A stretch of 64,000 bases of DNA from Pictodentalium vernedei (GCA_031216915.1 CM062290.1:254369597-254433596), one strand, 5' to 3'. Counted from the first letter of the stretch, positions 32,173 through 43,239 are shown. Program-made: numbers and translations. Notes: generated from the letters alone by a model not told the origin.

Positions 32173-32842
32173 TCAGAAATCTCAGTCTTTGTTATTCGTA
32201 CTATTGTGAAATGTAAGGAACAATAGAAGGTTGTCCTGTTCGAAAAAGTAGTTAACATGTTGCACTAACATTCTAGCCCTCTGGAAAGCTCTCTTAGTTG
32301 TTTCTATGTTTTCGGCTCGAGTGGCATGTGTTACCAAGTGAAATATTTGAAAAGATGATAACTGTGGGTAATGGGGATTCAAAGTGCATACTGCCTATAA
32401 AATCGAATTTTTCGTGGTCAATGAGCATTCTGTGAATGTATACTCACACACCCTCTTTTCACGAGTTTGAACTGAGATAGATTAACCTCGACCTTTATTT
32501 AATTTATCGCTTTTTGTTGTCCAGTGGCGTAGTGGGGGTACACGGGAGGTTTTGTGTTACTGAATTTGTCATCGTTAAAATGACCTTGTTCATTCAAGTT
32601 GCACTGTTCATTACACGAGTTGGGTTTTGGGCTGCGGGTAGGGTTTTATTGGAACATATTGAAATTCGTTATTGTGCACATATACGTTATTGATTCACAT
32701 CTCAGTTGAACATAAGCGCCAAGCCGCAATAATTATAATCTCGAAAAGGGAGAATGTCCATTTGTTTAACAGATCTCTTTCCAGTTACATTTTCTTGCAC
32801 TATTTCCCCCATTTTTAAAACTACAGTTCTCTTACTACTGCT
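32173..32842. other. no gene seen
   Basis: Unassigned. Confidence 0.4.
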
Positions 32843-32850
32843 ATATCAGC

Positions 32851-33410
32851 TAGGGCTTCACGGTATATCGATAAACCGATACATACCGGGATTCAAACCA
32901 GTATCGTTTGAATACCGGTGTAATTGCAAAAATATCGGTGTATCGTCATTATTTAATTGGCCACAGTTTTATTTTAAAGATGCCTTTGTTAACTGTAGTC
33001 CCAAACGAATAATATTATCCCTGTACCTAAGGAATTAGCCGCATCAGCCCGTGTAATATACAAATTGTGCAGGTGAAAAATATTATTTTTCAAAACATTT
33101 CAACAAAACCATATCATGTGATCCCTCATTGGAACGAGCTCGTTCCAATGAGGGATCACGTGATATGGTTTTGTTGAATCTTTTTGAAAAATTCGATAAA
33201 CTAATATTTAAAAAAATAAATGATGATATCGTGTGTGTTAGGTAAAAGGTTATTCGAATTGTATGATCAAGGCATGCTGATTTGTTCCGATTGTGATGGC
33301 TCAAGTCCCGATTATGGTACGTATCTGAACAGTCTTTCGATATACCGGTATACCGCGGTATGTTTCGAACACCGATACCGGTATTCAGTTTCGAATACCG
33401 TCCAGACCTA
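32851..33410. mobile_element. hAT-type MITE with 8-bp duplication
   Basis: Left end TAGGGCTTCACGGTATATCG and, reversed, right end TAGGTCTGGACGGTATTCG. Both continue into 'accggtat' repeats. The flanks ATATCAGC (32843-32850) and ACATCAGC (33411-33418) form an 8-bp duplication with one change, as hAT elements make. The centre 33075-33195 is a separate palindrome carrying the family A core CATTGGAACGAGCTCG. No transposase. Confidence 0.82.
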
Positions 33411-33418
33411 ACATCAGC

Positions 33419-34143
33419 TACAACTACATCCAACTGTTACTACCAATGCAACACGATAACTATCATTAGCGACAATATAATTTCACCTTTGACTGGGTCA
33501 TAAGTTTCAACCTCAGTGTTCAGATCCTTCTGAAAAGAAAGTAAAATAAAATGAATCAGATTCACGACGAACGTTCTTCTAAACTGCTGTTATTGCTCTG
33601 ATACTTCTCCATTCTACCATCTGTCTTGATGTTATCATATGACAAGTAAGGGAACATGTCTTAATTAGATTTTTATCGACTGTCAGAAGTACTCGATCTG
33701 ACGTAAGGCGTTCATTCATTAAAGTGCCTTTCTCAAATCATTCATGCACAGCGGTGACAATTTTGGAGGTTGGGGATGTAGGGTGTCCCCCGCCCTCCCC
33801 GCCCCCCTCCTCAGAGTCGTCTTGTCGGGCAGAATATTATATTATATAGCGTATTTTAAGACCTCCAATCCGAAATCTTTGAAAGTTTAATGATATTTGA
33901 GTGAATTCCTTCGCATTCTGCTATGGCTTTTGCAACGACGTTTTGAAATGTCACAGCTAATTATGATGATTGTTCCCCTTTCTCGCTTTAGCGTGCACAA
34001 AACCAAAGAAATATGTATATGAGAACCGTCGGGCAAATTCGTGCCATAATATGATATATATATGCGTACGTCTCCACCTCCTCCCCACCCATCCCTCATA
34101 TAGGAAGATAGATATGGACCTGCTCGTGCGTATTGCATAGGGC
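33419..34143. other. no gene seen
   Basis: Unassigned. Confidence 0.4.
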
Positions 34144-34155
34144 ACTGGATTGCTA

Positions 34156-34506
34156 GGGAGCGCGGTGGCTCGGTGGTAGACTGTTGGACTTCTATGCTAG
34201 ATGTCACGGGTTCGATCCCCGTCCGGGCGACCCGCGTTGTGTCCTAGGGCAAGGCACTTTATCCCGATTGCCTACATAGAGGCACGATGACGCTGTGTAC
34301 TAAGGCATAGTGCGCATGTCTTCAACCGCTGTAACCCTGCTTGAGCGGAGCTTCAACAGAGTTAAAATGTTGAGGAGCTGACAGTTGCTCGTCGATGCTC
34401 GGTGGTTCTCTCCGGGTGTTCCGGTTCCTCCACCTGTAAAACTGTCACGGTCACGATTAGCCATTGTACATAAGTATGTGGCCTTAAACACCAATAAATA
34501 AATAAT
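34156..34506 (+). mobile_element. tRNA-headed SINE, full length
   Basis: A box TGGCTCGGTGGTAGA at 34167 and B box GGTTCGATCCC at about 34208. The anticodon-arm remnant GACTTCTATGCTAGATGTC is followed by 'agggcaaggcacttta', the shared body and an (AAAT)n tail. The flanks ACTGGATTGCTA (34144-34155) and ACTGAATTTCTA (34507-34518) are a diverged duplication, so this copy is older than the one at 8162. Confidence 0.9.
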
Positions 34507-34622
34507 ACTGAATTTCTATGATTACTTGTAACAACCAACAATTTAACCGTTTTAACACAGTTTGCATTAATTTTTGCGTGAAAAAATTGGTAGTGGACGA
34601 GAAGACGATATAAGGAGCAAAA

Positions 34623-34702
34623 ATTGGAAGTGAGGCTCGGTAATAATTTAATCCAACCATTCCACAGAGGTGTTGGATTAAATTATTACTGAACTTCCAA
34701 AC
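34623..34702. repeat. hairpin
   Basis: TTGGAAGT...TAATAATTTAATCCAAC pairs with GTTGGATTAAATTATTA...ACTTCCAA around a 16-base loop. Confidence 0.85.
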
Positions 34703-35295
34703 AAAACAGGATGGTTTTGCCCATTTCGCCGTTGACAGATTTGATTGAAATGATACTTTCCAGGGTGCCAGTTTTGAAAGGGTTAAATGAAGCCCCTATT
34801 TCAAATCATTCACTTCGGACAACGTTTTAAATGACTCAAAACGCTGCTAGTAATTCTTTTAAATGACAGGACGAAGTTTGGTCGAGTGTTTGATTACATT
34901 GCAGGGGTTTGTCGTCACGAGTAAGTTCGCAATGCAATATAATCTAATATTGTTCAATGAACTGTTTGCATATGATTGGTCGACCTCTTTTTTTACATAA
35001 ATCGATGAATTATTTTTATATCTTATGAATCTGTTTGCTCTGTCCAGTCCCTTTACCGAATAAAAAATAATGGGCGTGCCAAATGGTTCAATTAAACTGT
35101 AATTGCTGAAGATGGGCTGTTAGTTAGCATCCACATAGATTGATCACACTAGGTTTTCTCGTCAGTATTCGAAACCACGTGTATTAGCCTATGCTGAAAA
35201 TAATAAAATTGTGAGCACAAAAGTTGATATGACTGCAATGATATAAATGACAGAGACTTCGGTCGCTTAAGAGGGCATTATAACACAAGCAAACA
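34703..35295. other. no gene seen
   Basis: Unassigned AT-rich sequence. Confidence 0.45.
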
Positions 35296-35836
35296 CTTAA
35301 GAATTGAATGCAATTTTTATAATCTTTATTGGAGTATGAACGTGTGGGAATGGGTACAAATTATGTATGAATCCCGAAATCTTATAATTACATTCCGTAA
35401 CTGTTTAAACTACTTTTTACCAAACAACAAAGCAGAAAGACGAAATAAAACATGTTCGAACGAACGAGGCGAAAAACCACCCTCACACAAAAGACAAAGT
35501 GCACAACTCTGATTCTTAATTCTCACAACTTTAGAAATGGAAACAAGTATTTTAGTAACTGGCTTTATGCCTCAGTTGGGAAATGTCACCAAAGAAACAG
35601 CAGCGGAGTTGATCACTGCGAGAGGCGCTAAAAGTTAAAAACCCACCCAAACACCGCCCGAATTACATTCTGTCAACTGCGTTCTACCGTAAATGCGGGT
35701 CAAAGTTCGACCAACTGTATTCATTGGAAAACGAATTACATTTGGTCATGACGTGTCCATCCAGCTGACCAATGGGAATTGAGTATTTGGACCCAAAACG
35801 TACAACTACATTAAAAATTTAATTATATATACCGTA
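35296..35836 (+). mobile_element. 600-bp interspersed element, copy with half palindrome
   Basis: Matches 22252-22875 from TTAAGAATTGAATGCAATTT to 'ggacccaaaacgta'. The right palindrome arm is deleted between 35374 and 35380, and the middle segment (35515-35605) is unrelated to that of the other copy. Confidence 0.78.
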
Positions 35837-36000
35837 AACATTTATTTTCTTCCAGTCAAAGCAATAAATGTTGAACTGACCGGTGACATTTCGAACACCA
35901 TTATACATATTTGATTACTAAACAATTACGAATGAGGACTCGCCATAGCAGTAGGTTTATGATTACGCGGCCTAGTTACACTAATTGTGTTAATTCAGTA

Positions 36001-36244
36001 CAGTCGCCTCCGACTGGTCGTAATCCACGCATGGGCAGTGATGTCCACGCATGCGTTTACCAGGTAATAAAAATCATCATCAACAAAATGTTAATTAATG
36101 GAGCACTGTGTTTTACCCGGTGCTTCATTAATTAATTTTTTGATGAATATTCATATAATTAGTGTTTGGGATTTAATATTATTGCGTCCGTGGAAATATT
36201 TTCCACCCGTGAAAAGTGACCAATCCATGACGGCCGAACTGCAT
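36001..36244 (+). mobile_element. TA MITE with CAGTCGCC ends (copy 2)
   Basis: TA at 35999-36000, then CAGTCGCCTCCGACTGGTCG, 'gtgatgtccacgcatgcg' and a central hairpin TTAATTAATGGAGCAC/GTGCTTCATTAATTAA. The end is decayed: 'ccatgacggccgaactg'. Confidence 0.75.
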
Positions 36245-36320
36245 CTGGATGGCTTCAAGGTGAAAAGAATACTCTTTGATTGCAAATTCTACATGTGGAG
36301 CACAAACTGATAGGTGCATA

Positions 36321-36634
36321 CAGTTAAAACTAGAAGTCCTGTCACGAAATGCGCACAAATAGCACGTCGATCTGCGCGTTAATCTGCGCGTTATCACCAT
36401 AGTAAGGCTACCAAATTCTGTACATATGACCTGTGCACAAGCAACGTTTCAGCCAATGGACCTCCGGGTAACCCGGAGGCCCATTGGCAGAAACATTGCC
36501 TGTGTTTTCTATGAGTAACCAGGAGAATCTGCCGTTCTTTGGATGCCATTCGATATGTCAATTGCGCGCAATTCCTACGCGCAATTAACCCTAGATAAGC
36601 GCACAGTTCGTGGCAGGACTTCTAGTTTTAACTG
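36321..36634 (+). mobile_element. Tc1/mariner-type MITE (copy 2, intact ends)
   Basis: CAGTTAAAACTAGAAGTCCT and its exact inverse AGGACTTCTAGTTTTAACTG, with TA on both outer sides (36319-36320 and 36635-36636). The interior has a hairpin CCAATGGACCTCCGGGTTA-type (36451-36487) and 'tgcgcgttaatctgcgcgtt'. The reverse copy at 21014 lacks the central hairpin. No transposase. Confidence 0.9.
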
Positions 36635-36636
36635 TA

Positions 36637-37544
36637 TCTTTGCTAGTAATAGGACATTATTTTCATCAAAGGTAGCCTGCGCGTAAAATCCACGAAAAGT
36701 GGGTAAACAAACAGCCCATAACAGCGTCGAATTCCTTCCATAATAGACTGTTGGTCTGAGAGTGTGTAAAACAATATTGGCACAGTGCCATTTTATTTGT
36801 TCAATTGTAGAAACTCCACTCATGACTTGGGTTGTGCTGGGACAATCGTGTTCTGTGCAGTACAGATATTGGTTCACATATTATGTTACGACCAAGATTG
36901 TTGTTGAGAACAAATACATTTGGACTGGTTAACTATTTGGAAACTCGAATGTCTGGAGATTTTCTTCAATAGATTGACCGTTTGCGTGAATTTGGTTTCG
37001 CGTAACCCTGCATGGTAGAACGAAGGTTCACGGGAAAGGTGTGACCAATAGGCACCGTAAGTGAATGAGAAAGTGCATAAGAGGAGAGACCGCTCATAAT
37101 GTCCACTTTGCCTTCAGGGACGCCAGTAAATTCTGTGGCCCTCTCTAAAATGTTAGTTTTGAACCGATATCATTATTAGCACCGGAATCCTATTTCCAGT
37201 GAGGACTTCGGCCCCACCCCTTCGCTTTGTTTGCGATGGTGAACAGGAACAGACAAGTGGCCATTTGATTAAAAAAAATAAACGCCTTCGGCATTAGAGC
37301 CCACCCAAAATGACCATTGTTTAACCCCACTTACGTGAACAACCGCCCATAGTCCTCACAACAACACCTCCATGGCCTCGCCACTGAAATATCTTAAATA
37401 TTCAAAATTACGTATTTGGTAATTGTGTGGTAATTGTGTGTGTAATGCGTTGACCAGTTTGCAGCTGTTTTGAAATCTTCGAAATTGTTGCAGCCAATGA
37501 CGGCGAAACTAAAATGTAAAATAAAAGTAAGGACACTAATTTTT
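36637..37544. other. no gene seen
   Basis: Unassigned. The minus frame at 36575-36877 begins in the MITE and is unsupported. Confidence 0.4.
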
Positions 37545-37625
37545 GCCTCAGAAATATAGCTAATGGCCCCTAATTGGAATGAGTTGATAGACGTTGGCTG
37601 TATAAGAGTGTTTTGAGGCAAAAAC
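37540..37625. repeat. decayed family A core hairpin
   Basis: 'tttgcctcagaaatatagct' and 'gtataagagtgttttgaggc' are the remains of the arms, with CCCCTAATTGGAATGAGT at the loop. The TTAA ends are not found. Confidence 0.5.
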
Positions 37626-37663
37626 AAACAAGCAAAACATAGAAGTTTCCACTCGATCCCAGA

Positions 37664-38377
37664 TTGAATCAGTCTGAAGCTTTTCATTTAAATCAGATTA
37701 CGAACCGAATCTTACGGCTGTTGAAGTTGAAGACAGTGCATCTTCTCACAACTGTGCATATTGTCAGTTTCCTCCCAATTGTATGTAAATCAGTCAAAAT
37801 GAGGAATATGTCAGAGCGCAACCAAAGTAGTTTCGGAACCGGAACCACCCTGGACTGCTCTTCTATCGTAAGGTCCCCAGAGGGCACACTCGAGTTAGAT
37901 GGGAATTTTAGAAGATATCGACGATTCGAAAAAATCCGAGTCAGTGTGGCACGAATCCAATCGAACCTTCGGGACGATTTCAAATCGAATCTAAAGTCGA
38001 AGCATCGTACGACCCTAAAACTCCTCCCACGAACCACAACCCTAAGTTTCCGCCGTCACACTAGTCACTGCATGTCAGTGTCACCACTAATGATTCGCAT
38101 CCGACTCCCAGTGCAACGCCATGTATTTCTGTATCATATGATTTACGTCCGATGTCTCAAAGGAAAGCTAGTTTGGGTTAGTATCCTGGTATGCCAGGTC
38201 ATAACTGACATATTAATATATTCATGCCACTTACTTTTAAAAATCCTGTTTTGCTATTATCTGCACAACAACTGTTGCAAGCCCACTTCTCATTGTCAAA
38301 TGAGAACTATTGAAACCGATTTGACAAAAAATGAGGAATGTGTTACGAATTCTGGGACGAAAAACAACCGTGAATAA
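37664..38377 (+). CDS. hypothetical long open frame (237 codons)
   Basis: Open for 237 codons in AT-rich surroundings, rich in Ser, Arg and Leu. The first in-frame Met codons are at 37664 and 37798. A hydrophobic run near residues 165-195 (LVWVSILVCQVITDILIYSC) could be a membrane segment. Two AATAAA-like sites (38377-38395) directly follow the stop. The opposite strand is also open for 114 codons over 37693-38037, and no domain is recognised, so it may be chance. Confidence 0.22.
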   Translation: MNQSEAFHLNQITNRILRLLKLKTVHLLTTVHIVSFLPIVCKSVKMRNMSERNQSSFGTGTTLDCSSIVRSPEGTLELDGNFRRYRRFEKIRVSVARIQSNLRDDFKSNLKSKHRTTLKLLPRTTTLSFRRHTSHCMSVSPLMIRIRLPVQRHVFLYHMIYVRCLKGKLVWVSILVCQVITDILIYSCHLLLKILFCYYLHNNCCKPTSHCQMRTIETDLTKNEECVTNSGTKNNRE

Positions 38378-38439
38378 ATTCCGAAAATAAACCATTTATC
38401 GCTCCATATCATGTCTTGGTTTTATTATTTCCAGATTGT

Positions 38440-38705
38440 GGTATAACTTCAAGGATTAGCGCATTGGACTTCAGAGATTTGAAGGCCGGCGATTCGATCC
38501 TGACCCTCGACATCTTCGCTGTGTCTTTGGGCGAGACACTTAAATGTCTCGGCCAAGAGTGTCGGCCGGATGAGGCAACTTGGTAAATATGGGGACGAAA
38601 ATGTGCATTTTATCTGGCCTTCAAAGTCAGTTGTCGAGAAAAACGTACGCGGTAATATTTGGTCACATCTCCAGAATGGAGTCAAAGCACTCACTTCCAG
38701 TCCAA
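38440..38705 (+). mobile_element. tRNA-like SINE of another family
   Basis: A decayed A-box area 'ggattagcgcattggac' and a B box GATTCGATCC (38492) are followed by 'gctgtgtctttgggcgagac', then an unrelated body ending at the microsatellite. The 'tttgggc.agacactt' phrase is like the module of the main SINE family but the rest differs. Confidence 0.6.
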
Positions 38706-38738
38706 TACAGTGAAAAGGCAGAGCGAGAGAGAGAGAGG

Positions 38739-38867
38739 AAGTGAGTGAGTGAGTGAGTGAGTGAGTGAGTGAGTGAGTGAGTGAGTGAGTGAGTGAGTGG
38801 AGTGAGTGAGTGAGTGAGTGAGTGAGTGAGTGAGTGAGTGAGTGAGTGAGTGAGTGAGTGAGTGAGT
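38739..38867. repeat. (GTGA)n microsatellite
   Basis: About 32 units with one one-base interruption near 38800. Confidence 0.97.
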
Positions 38868-38886
38868 TGGTTGGATGATTGGTTGA

Positions 38887-38984
<98 letters not shown>
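38887..38984. repeat. (TTAG)n microsatellite
   Basis: About 24 units with one break at 38945. It follows (GTGA)n after a 20-bp transition. Confidence 0.97.
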
Positions 38985-39964
38985 GCAGACATTATATCTT
39001 CACCAACCCTTTATTTTACTTGAACTGGATGCTCGCTGAATTTAAGTTTGACGCAACGTTGTGTCAAAATTATAATCAATAATTTTATTTTTCAGTGTTT
39101 ACATTGGTCTCATCGTAGTCAATAAGTAGGTATCACAGTGTGTATGACAATGTCTAAATTGCATACTGAGAAGAAAATATGATCATCACTAAACCGCATC
39201 GTCCTCAACGCGGGAGTCCCGTTCAGTGTGTAACATTACAACCTTAACCCTTTCAAACAGGTGTAAATACATTATGGCGTGAAAAACAAAACATTGACAG
39301 TGAATGAGTACAATGAACAATAAATAACAAATCCATTTTATGGCCACTTCGTGCAACTCGTGACCTACGTATCTTACACAGGATAAGACATCAATTAAAA
39401 ATGCAACAACACGAGCGACTTTCTTTTCTTCCAAAAACCCACTTCTGTCATTCAGTTATAAGTATGGTTTACCACGTGAGCATAGGCAGCTCTGCTGAAA
39501 AGAAAACGTTTCACTGCTGCCTATTCTCTTCTGGCAATTTCCAAATTTTCACGACAATTTACCATTTTCCACCAACAAAGCCATTCTCTTCGTTAAATTC
39601 CTCCATTATCCACTGCTGCCTTAGCATTACCAGGGATATGGGGTCCTGAATGGGAAGGTGTTTTTCACCTCTAGAATTTCAACTGGCACCCTTCTAGGAT
39701 GGGGAACGAATTTCCAACTTTAGGGACGTTCATTTCTTCACCCGCTACGGTTGAAAATTACCCGATAGGTAACTCAAATTTTCCGACTGGCGCTCAGAAT
39801 TTCCAACTTTTTCAATGCGTTGGTTCGAAAATTTCTTACTGATGAAGTTTTGGTTCGAACATTGCGTAGGACCGTCAAATCACTGAACAATGTTTATTTG
39901 TCCGATCAAATTTTTTATTTACTTCGCGGAGAAGAAAAGGCATTTGAAACAACATTGCATAAAG
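38985..39964. other. no gene seen
   Basis: Unassigned. 39640-39830 contains phrases ('cagaatttccaac', 'ccgactgg') related to the repeat at 700-1000. Confidence 0.4.
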
Positions 39965-39966
39965 TA

Positions 39967-40206
39967 CAGTCGCCTTGGATTGGTCGTAATCCACACGGGG
40001 ACAGTGATGTCCACGCATGCGCTTATCAGTTAATAAAAATCTTTAGCAGCAAAATTTTAATTAATGAAGTACCGGGTTGAACCCGGTGCTTCATTAATTA
40101 AATTTTTGATGATTATTCCTATAATTAGTGCTTGGAGTCTAATATTATTGCGTCCGTGTAATATTGCCCACCCATGGAAAGTGGCCAGTCCACGGCGGCA
40201 GTACTG
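39967..40206 (+). mobile_element. TA MITE with CAGTCGCC ends (copy 3)
   Basis: TA at 39965-39966 and 40207-40208. CAGTCGCCTTGGATTGGTCG to CCACGGCGGCAGTACTG, with the central hairpin ATTAATGAAGTACCGGGTT and its inverse. This is the most complete copy of the family. Confidence 0.82.
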
Positions 40207-40329
40207 TAGGTTGTAAAGATGGTAACCTCCATAACACTCGCATCACGTCTGGTGTGGATTGGCCTTAACCGCTGAAATAATTGGAAATGATCCTGCGCCC
40301 AAACAAGGTTTGGCGAGGTAAATAGATCT

Positions 40330-40945
40330 GGCTTCAGTTCGGGCGTCCGTCCGTCTGCAAAATTTGTGAATACGATAACTTGAACAAATATAATCCGATT
40401 TTCATAAAACTTAGTGCGTGCATACGTTGTAGTGAGGTCTTGGCTTGATGGGATACTCAACCGACTTTGTCTATTGCTTTGGGATTTATGCCCCTTTGTG
40501 TTGCAAATTAGGTGTTTGTCTGATAATGACCTTGCGAACGTGATAACTTGAACAAATATAATCGAATTTTGATAAAACCTGGTACATGCATGCATTCTGA
40601 TTTGATTTCGTATCCAACCAACTGCATCGTTTTATGTGGAATATCTGGTGTTTGTCTGAAGATGACTCCATGAACGCGATAACCTGAACAAATATCCTCA
40701 ACTCGGATTTTGATAAAAATTGGTAGGGACATTCATTGTTGGGAGACCTTGCATTGGTTGGATATTCAATCTCTTTTGTCTATTTCTGTAAAAGTTATGC
40801 CCATTTTGGTTAAAAATTTGGCGTTTGTCGTAAAATGACTTTACGAACGCTATAACTTGAACAGATATAATCGGATTTTGATAACACATGGTTGAGGCAA
40901 ACATTGTTGTAAGAGGTCCCTCTTATCGGATATTCACACAATTTC
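40330..40945 (-). repeat. four tandem units of ~140-175 bp
   Basis: Units begin near 40345, 40511, 40650 and 40825 with 'atgac.tt.cgaacg.gata', 'cttgaacaaatataat' and 'ttttgataaaac'. They include 'gtttgtctatt' and 'tatgcccattt'. The successive minus-strand frames repeat the same peptide and are not a gene. Strand is nominal. Confidence 0.8.
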
Positions 40946-41574
40946 GTTGATTCCTAAGAATTTCGGTGTACTTCTCTCTTTACGATTGATTTGCCATCTC
41001 GTGGCATATGCTTGTTACCGGTAGGCCTAAAACATATTTTCCAAACAAAATTTAGGTCCTAATACCTCTAAGTACAAGTAACCCTATGCGTGCTGGAAAA
41101 GCAGTAAATCCACCGGATATCCTCTTATTATACATATCTGGTTACACTATGTAGTTTATACCCTGGTTTTCCAGAAAACGACATCGAGATAATAGCCTGG
41201 TATAACAGATTAGTTTGGGACAATACCGAGATATTTCATGCTATTTTTCCATGAGGATTCGCGGGACTCTCCGACTTCCTGTGGATATGAATTCTACAAC
41301 CCCCGAATCCTTCGCTGAGTCGGCACGGACTCTCACGCTCTCATAATCAGAGCTTCTGGGCCCGCATTCTGAAGAGAAGGCAGGGAATAAAGAGACAGAG
41401 GGAGAGAGTCGGCATGTATGCGGGGAGTTTATATATCTACAGTCATTTGCGCCGAAACAGCGTGGTAGCCGGTACGTCTTCTGTTTTCTATAAGTGTGAG
41501 CTAGTCTATCTGATGACGGCCAGCCACCCGATGGTGGATGCTGTGGGGGTATTAGGGCAATGACTAGATTCCTG

Positions 41575-41579
<5 letters not shown>
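40946..41579. other. no gene seen
   Basis: Unassigned. Confidence 0.4.

Positions 41580-41672
<93 letters not shown>
41580..41672. repeat. (TA)n microsatellite
   Basis: Forty-six uninterrupted TA units. Confidence 0.98.
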
Positions 41673-41673
<1 letters not shown>

Positions 41674-41914
41674 CAATTGCATCCCCTCTTTATTTTGGGG
41701 TCTATACTACCGATGTCGCCTTAACTGTGCTGTATTATTTCCATTATGTTGTCGGCGTTCCATTTTGAGTCGTTTTCCACCAATTCCAACTGTCCGTGTT
41801 TAGACGAGAACTTTAAATTCAATGTACAGCAGCACGAAACTAGGAAAGCGCATTAGAGACATGTGTTATACATAAAAAATGTCGTGCTAATTATATATTA
41901 GGCTACGCGCACTG

Positions 41915-42230
41915 CATACTAAGTCGTGCGCACAAGATACTATGTCGATCGCACGACATCCAATCTTGTGTGCACGATATGCAGACAGTCAGTATTCCAT
42001 CATGCGGCGAAGTCTTAGTATGTCGTACGCACGAGATAGTATGTCGTGCGGAAGACTTGGCATGTCGTGTGCTCGAATTGGTGTCTCATGCGCACGGCGT
42101 TGTCTATCATGCGAACGACAAAGCATTTCATGCGTATGATATAGAATCTAGTACGCAGAACATACTATGTCGCACGCACGCACGCCCTTGTATCTCGTCC
42201 AATACACAAAGTATGTCGTGTGCATAACTT
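41915..42230. repeat. ~22-bp minisatellite, self-complementary unit
   Basis: About 14 degenerate units resembling TATGTCGTGCGCACGAGATA. The unit core GTCGTGCGCACGAC is its own reverse complement. Frames on the plus strand show the peptide repeat SMSCAR as a by-product. Confidence 0.85.
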
Positions 42231-43189
42231 ATTTTTTAGACATGTACCTAATGAGCTTTCGTATGAAATATCCCCACTATCTTGTGAGTTTTGAAACATT
42301 AAACAAAGATGTTGGATTTCACTTTTTGGGGAAAAGTGTACAAATAGATTCTACCTATTTCGAATAAATTATTCGCGAAATCACGGTGAATGACGAGTGT
42401 CAACTAGTTAGTTGGTTTTCTGTCGGCCTTTCTCATATCGTAGTGACTGCTTTATTTATACGGCATTCAGAGAAGAAGGGCTAAATAACAAGCACATATG
42501 TATAAAGAGACAATTGAGACGAAATGATAGAAGAAATGCATGAGAGCGCTTTCTACACTGAAAAAAAAAATACCATCAATCAAACGGAAGGCGTAGAGGC
42601 AACCCTTCTGCCGTTACATCGACCGTAAATATTACGATAATGATAGGTGGTACCAAAACTTTCATCGCTTTAAAACTTAGAGGGGAGTGTGTCTGTACAG
42701 TGGAGCAAAATTTTATTTCAGAACGAAGTCACTGAACTCTTTAATACCTACATGTACGAAATGGAATAGTCCATTTAGAAAGTTACCTTGTATTAAAAGA
42801 ATCGAGTTTTAAGGTAGACTAATTAATATTTTTAACCTGCAGCCATACGGTAGGTTAAAGATATCAATTTGTCTACTATGGTTTGATAAATAGCAGCCTT
42901 CTCGTAGTGAAATATCAGTTCTTCGGTTTTGCTTCAAGGATCGAACAAAATACAGGTCGGCATAGCCAAAGGGAGTATAAAAGAAGTGTAAAACGATATT
43001 TTTGCCGTAATATTTAGGTAAAGAAATCCGGCAGTCATTACATTTACCATACTTTTAACGGTAATGTTTTAAACTGTAGGGAAGTTAACGTAAAACCGGC
43101 GCTCATGCAGGCCCGAACCATACATTGACCAAAGAAAGTCGCCGCTCTCGGTGGCCATGCGTACTGAGAAGGTATTCATAACTGAAGAA
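42231..43189. other. no gene seen; decayed family B hairpin at 42812-42880
   Basis: Unassigned apart from 'ggtagactaattaatatttt' and its partial inverse (42812-42880), which match the family B hairpin with several changes. Confidence 0.4.
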
Positions 43190-43193
43190 TAAA

Positions 43194-43199
43194 TTTATT
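43194..43199 (-). terminator. polyadenylation signal of the lectin gene
   Basis: AATAAA on the minus strand, 41 bp after the TGA at 43240-43242. Confidence 0.7.
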
Positions 43200-43239
43200 T
43201 GTTTCAATATTCAGTAACAAGATAAATCTTGCGTTATAT

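Noticed and set aside
22252-35836. Pair of 600-bp direct copies as LTRs of a 13-kb retrotransposon
   Set aside because: No TG...CA ends, no primer-binding site or polypurine tract, no gag-pol in between, and the middles of the copies differ.
38887-38984. Telomere-like repeat
   Set aside because: The unit is TTAG, not TTAGGG, and it is an internal microsatellite beside (GTGA)n.
40125-40904. 156-codon minus-strand frame and followers
   Set aside because: The peptide repeats with the 140-175-bp tandem unit and frames change from unit to unit.
41942-42227. Repetitive Cys-Ala-Arg protein
   Set aside because: By-product of the 22-bp minisatellite.
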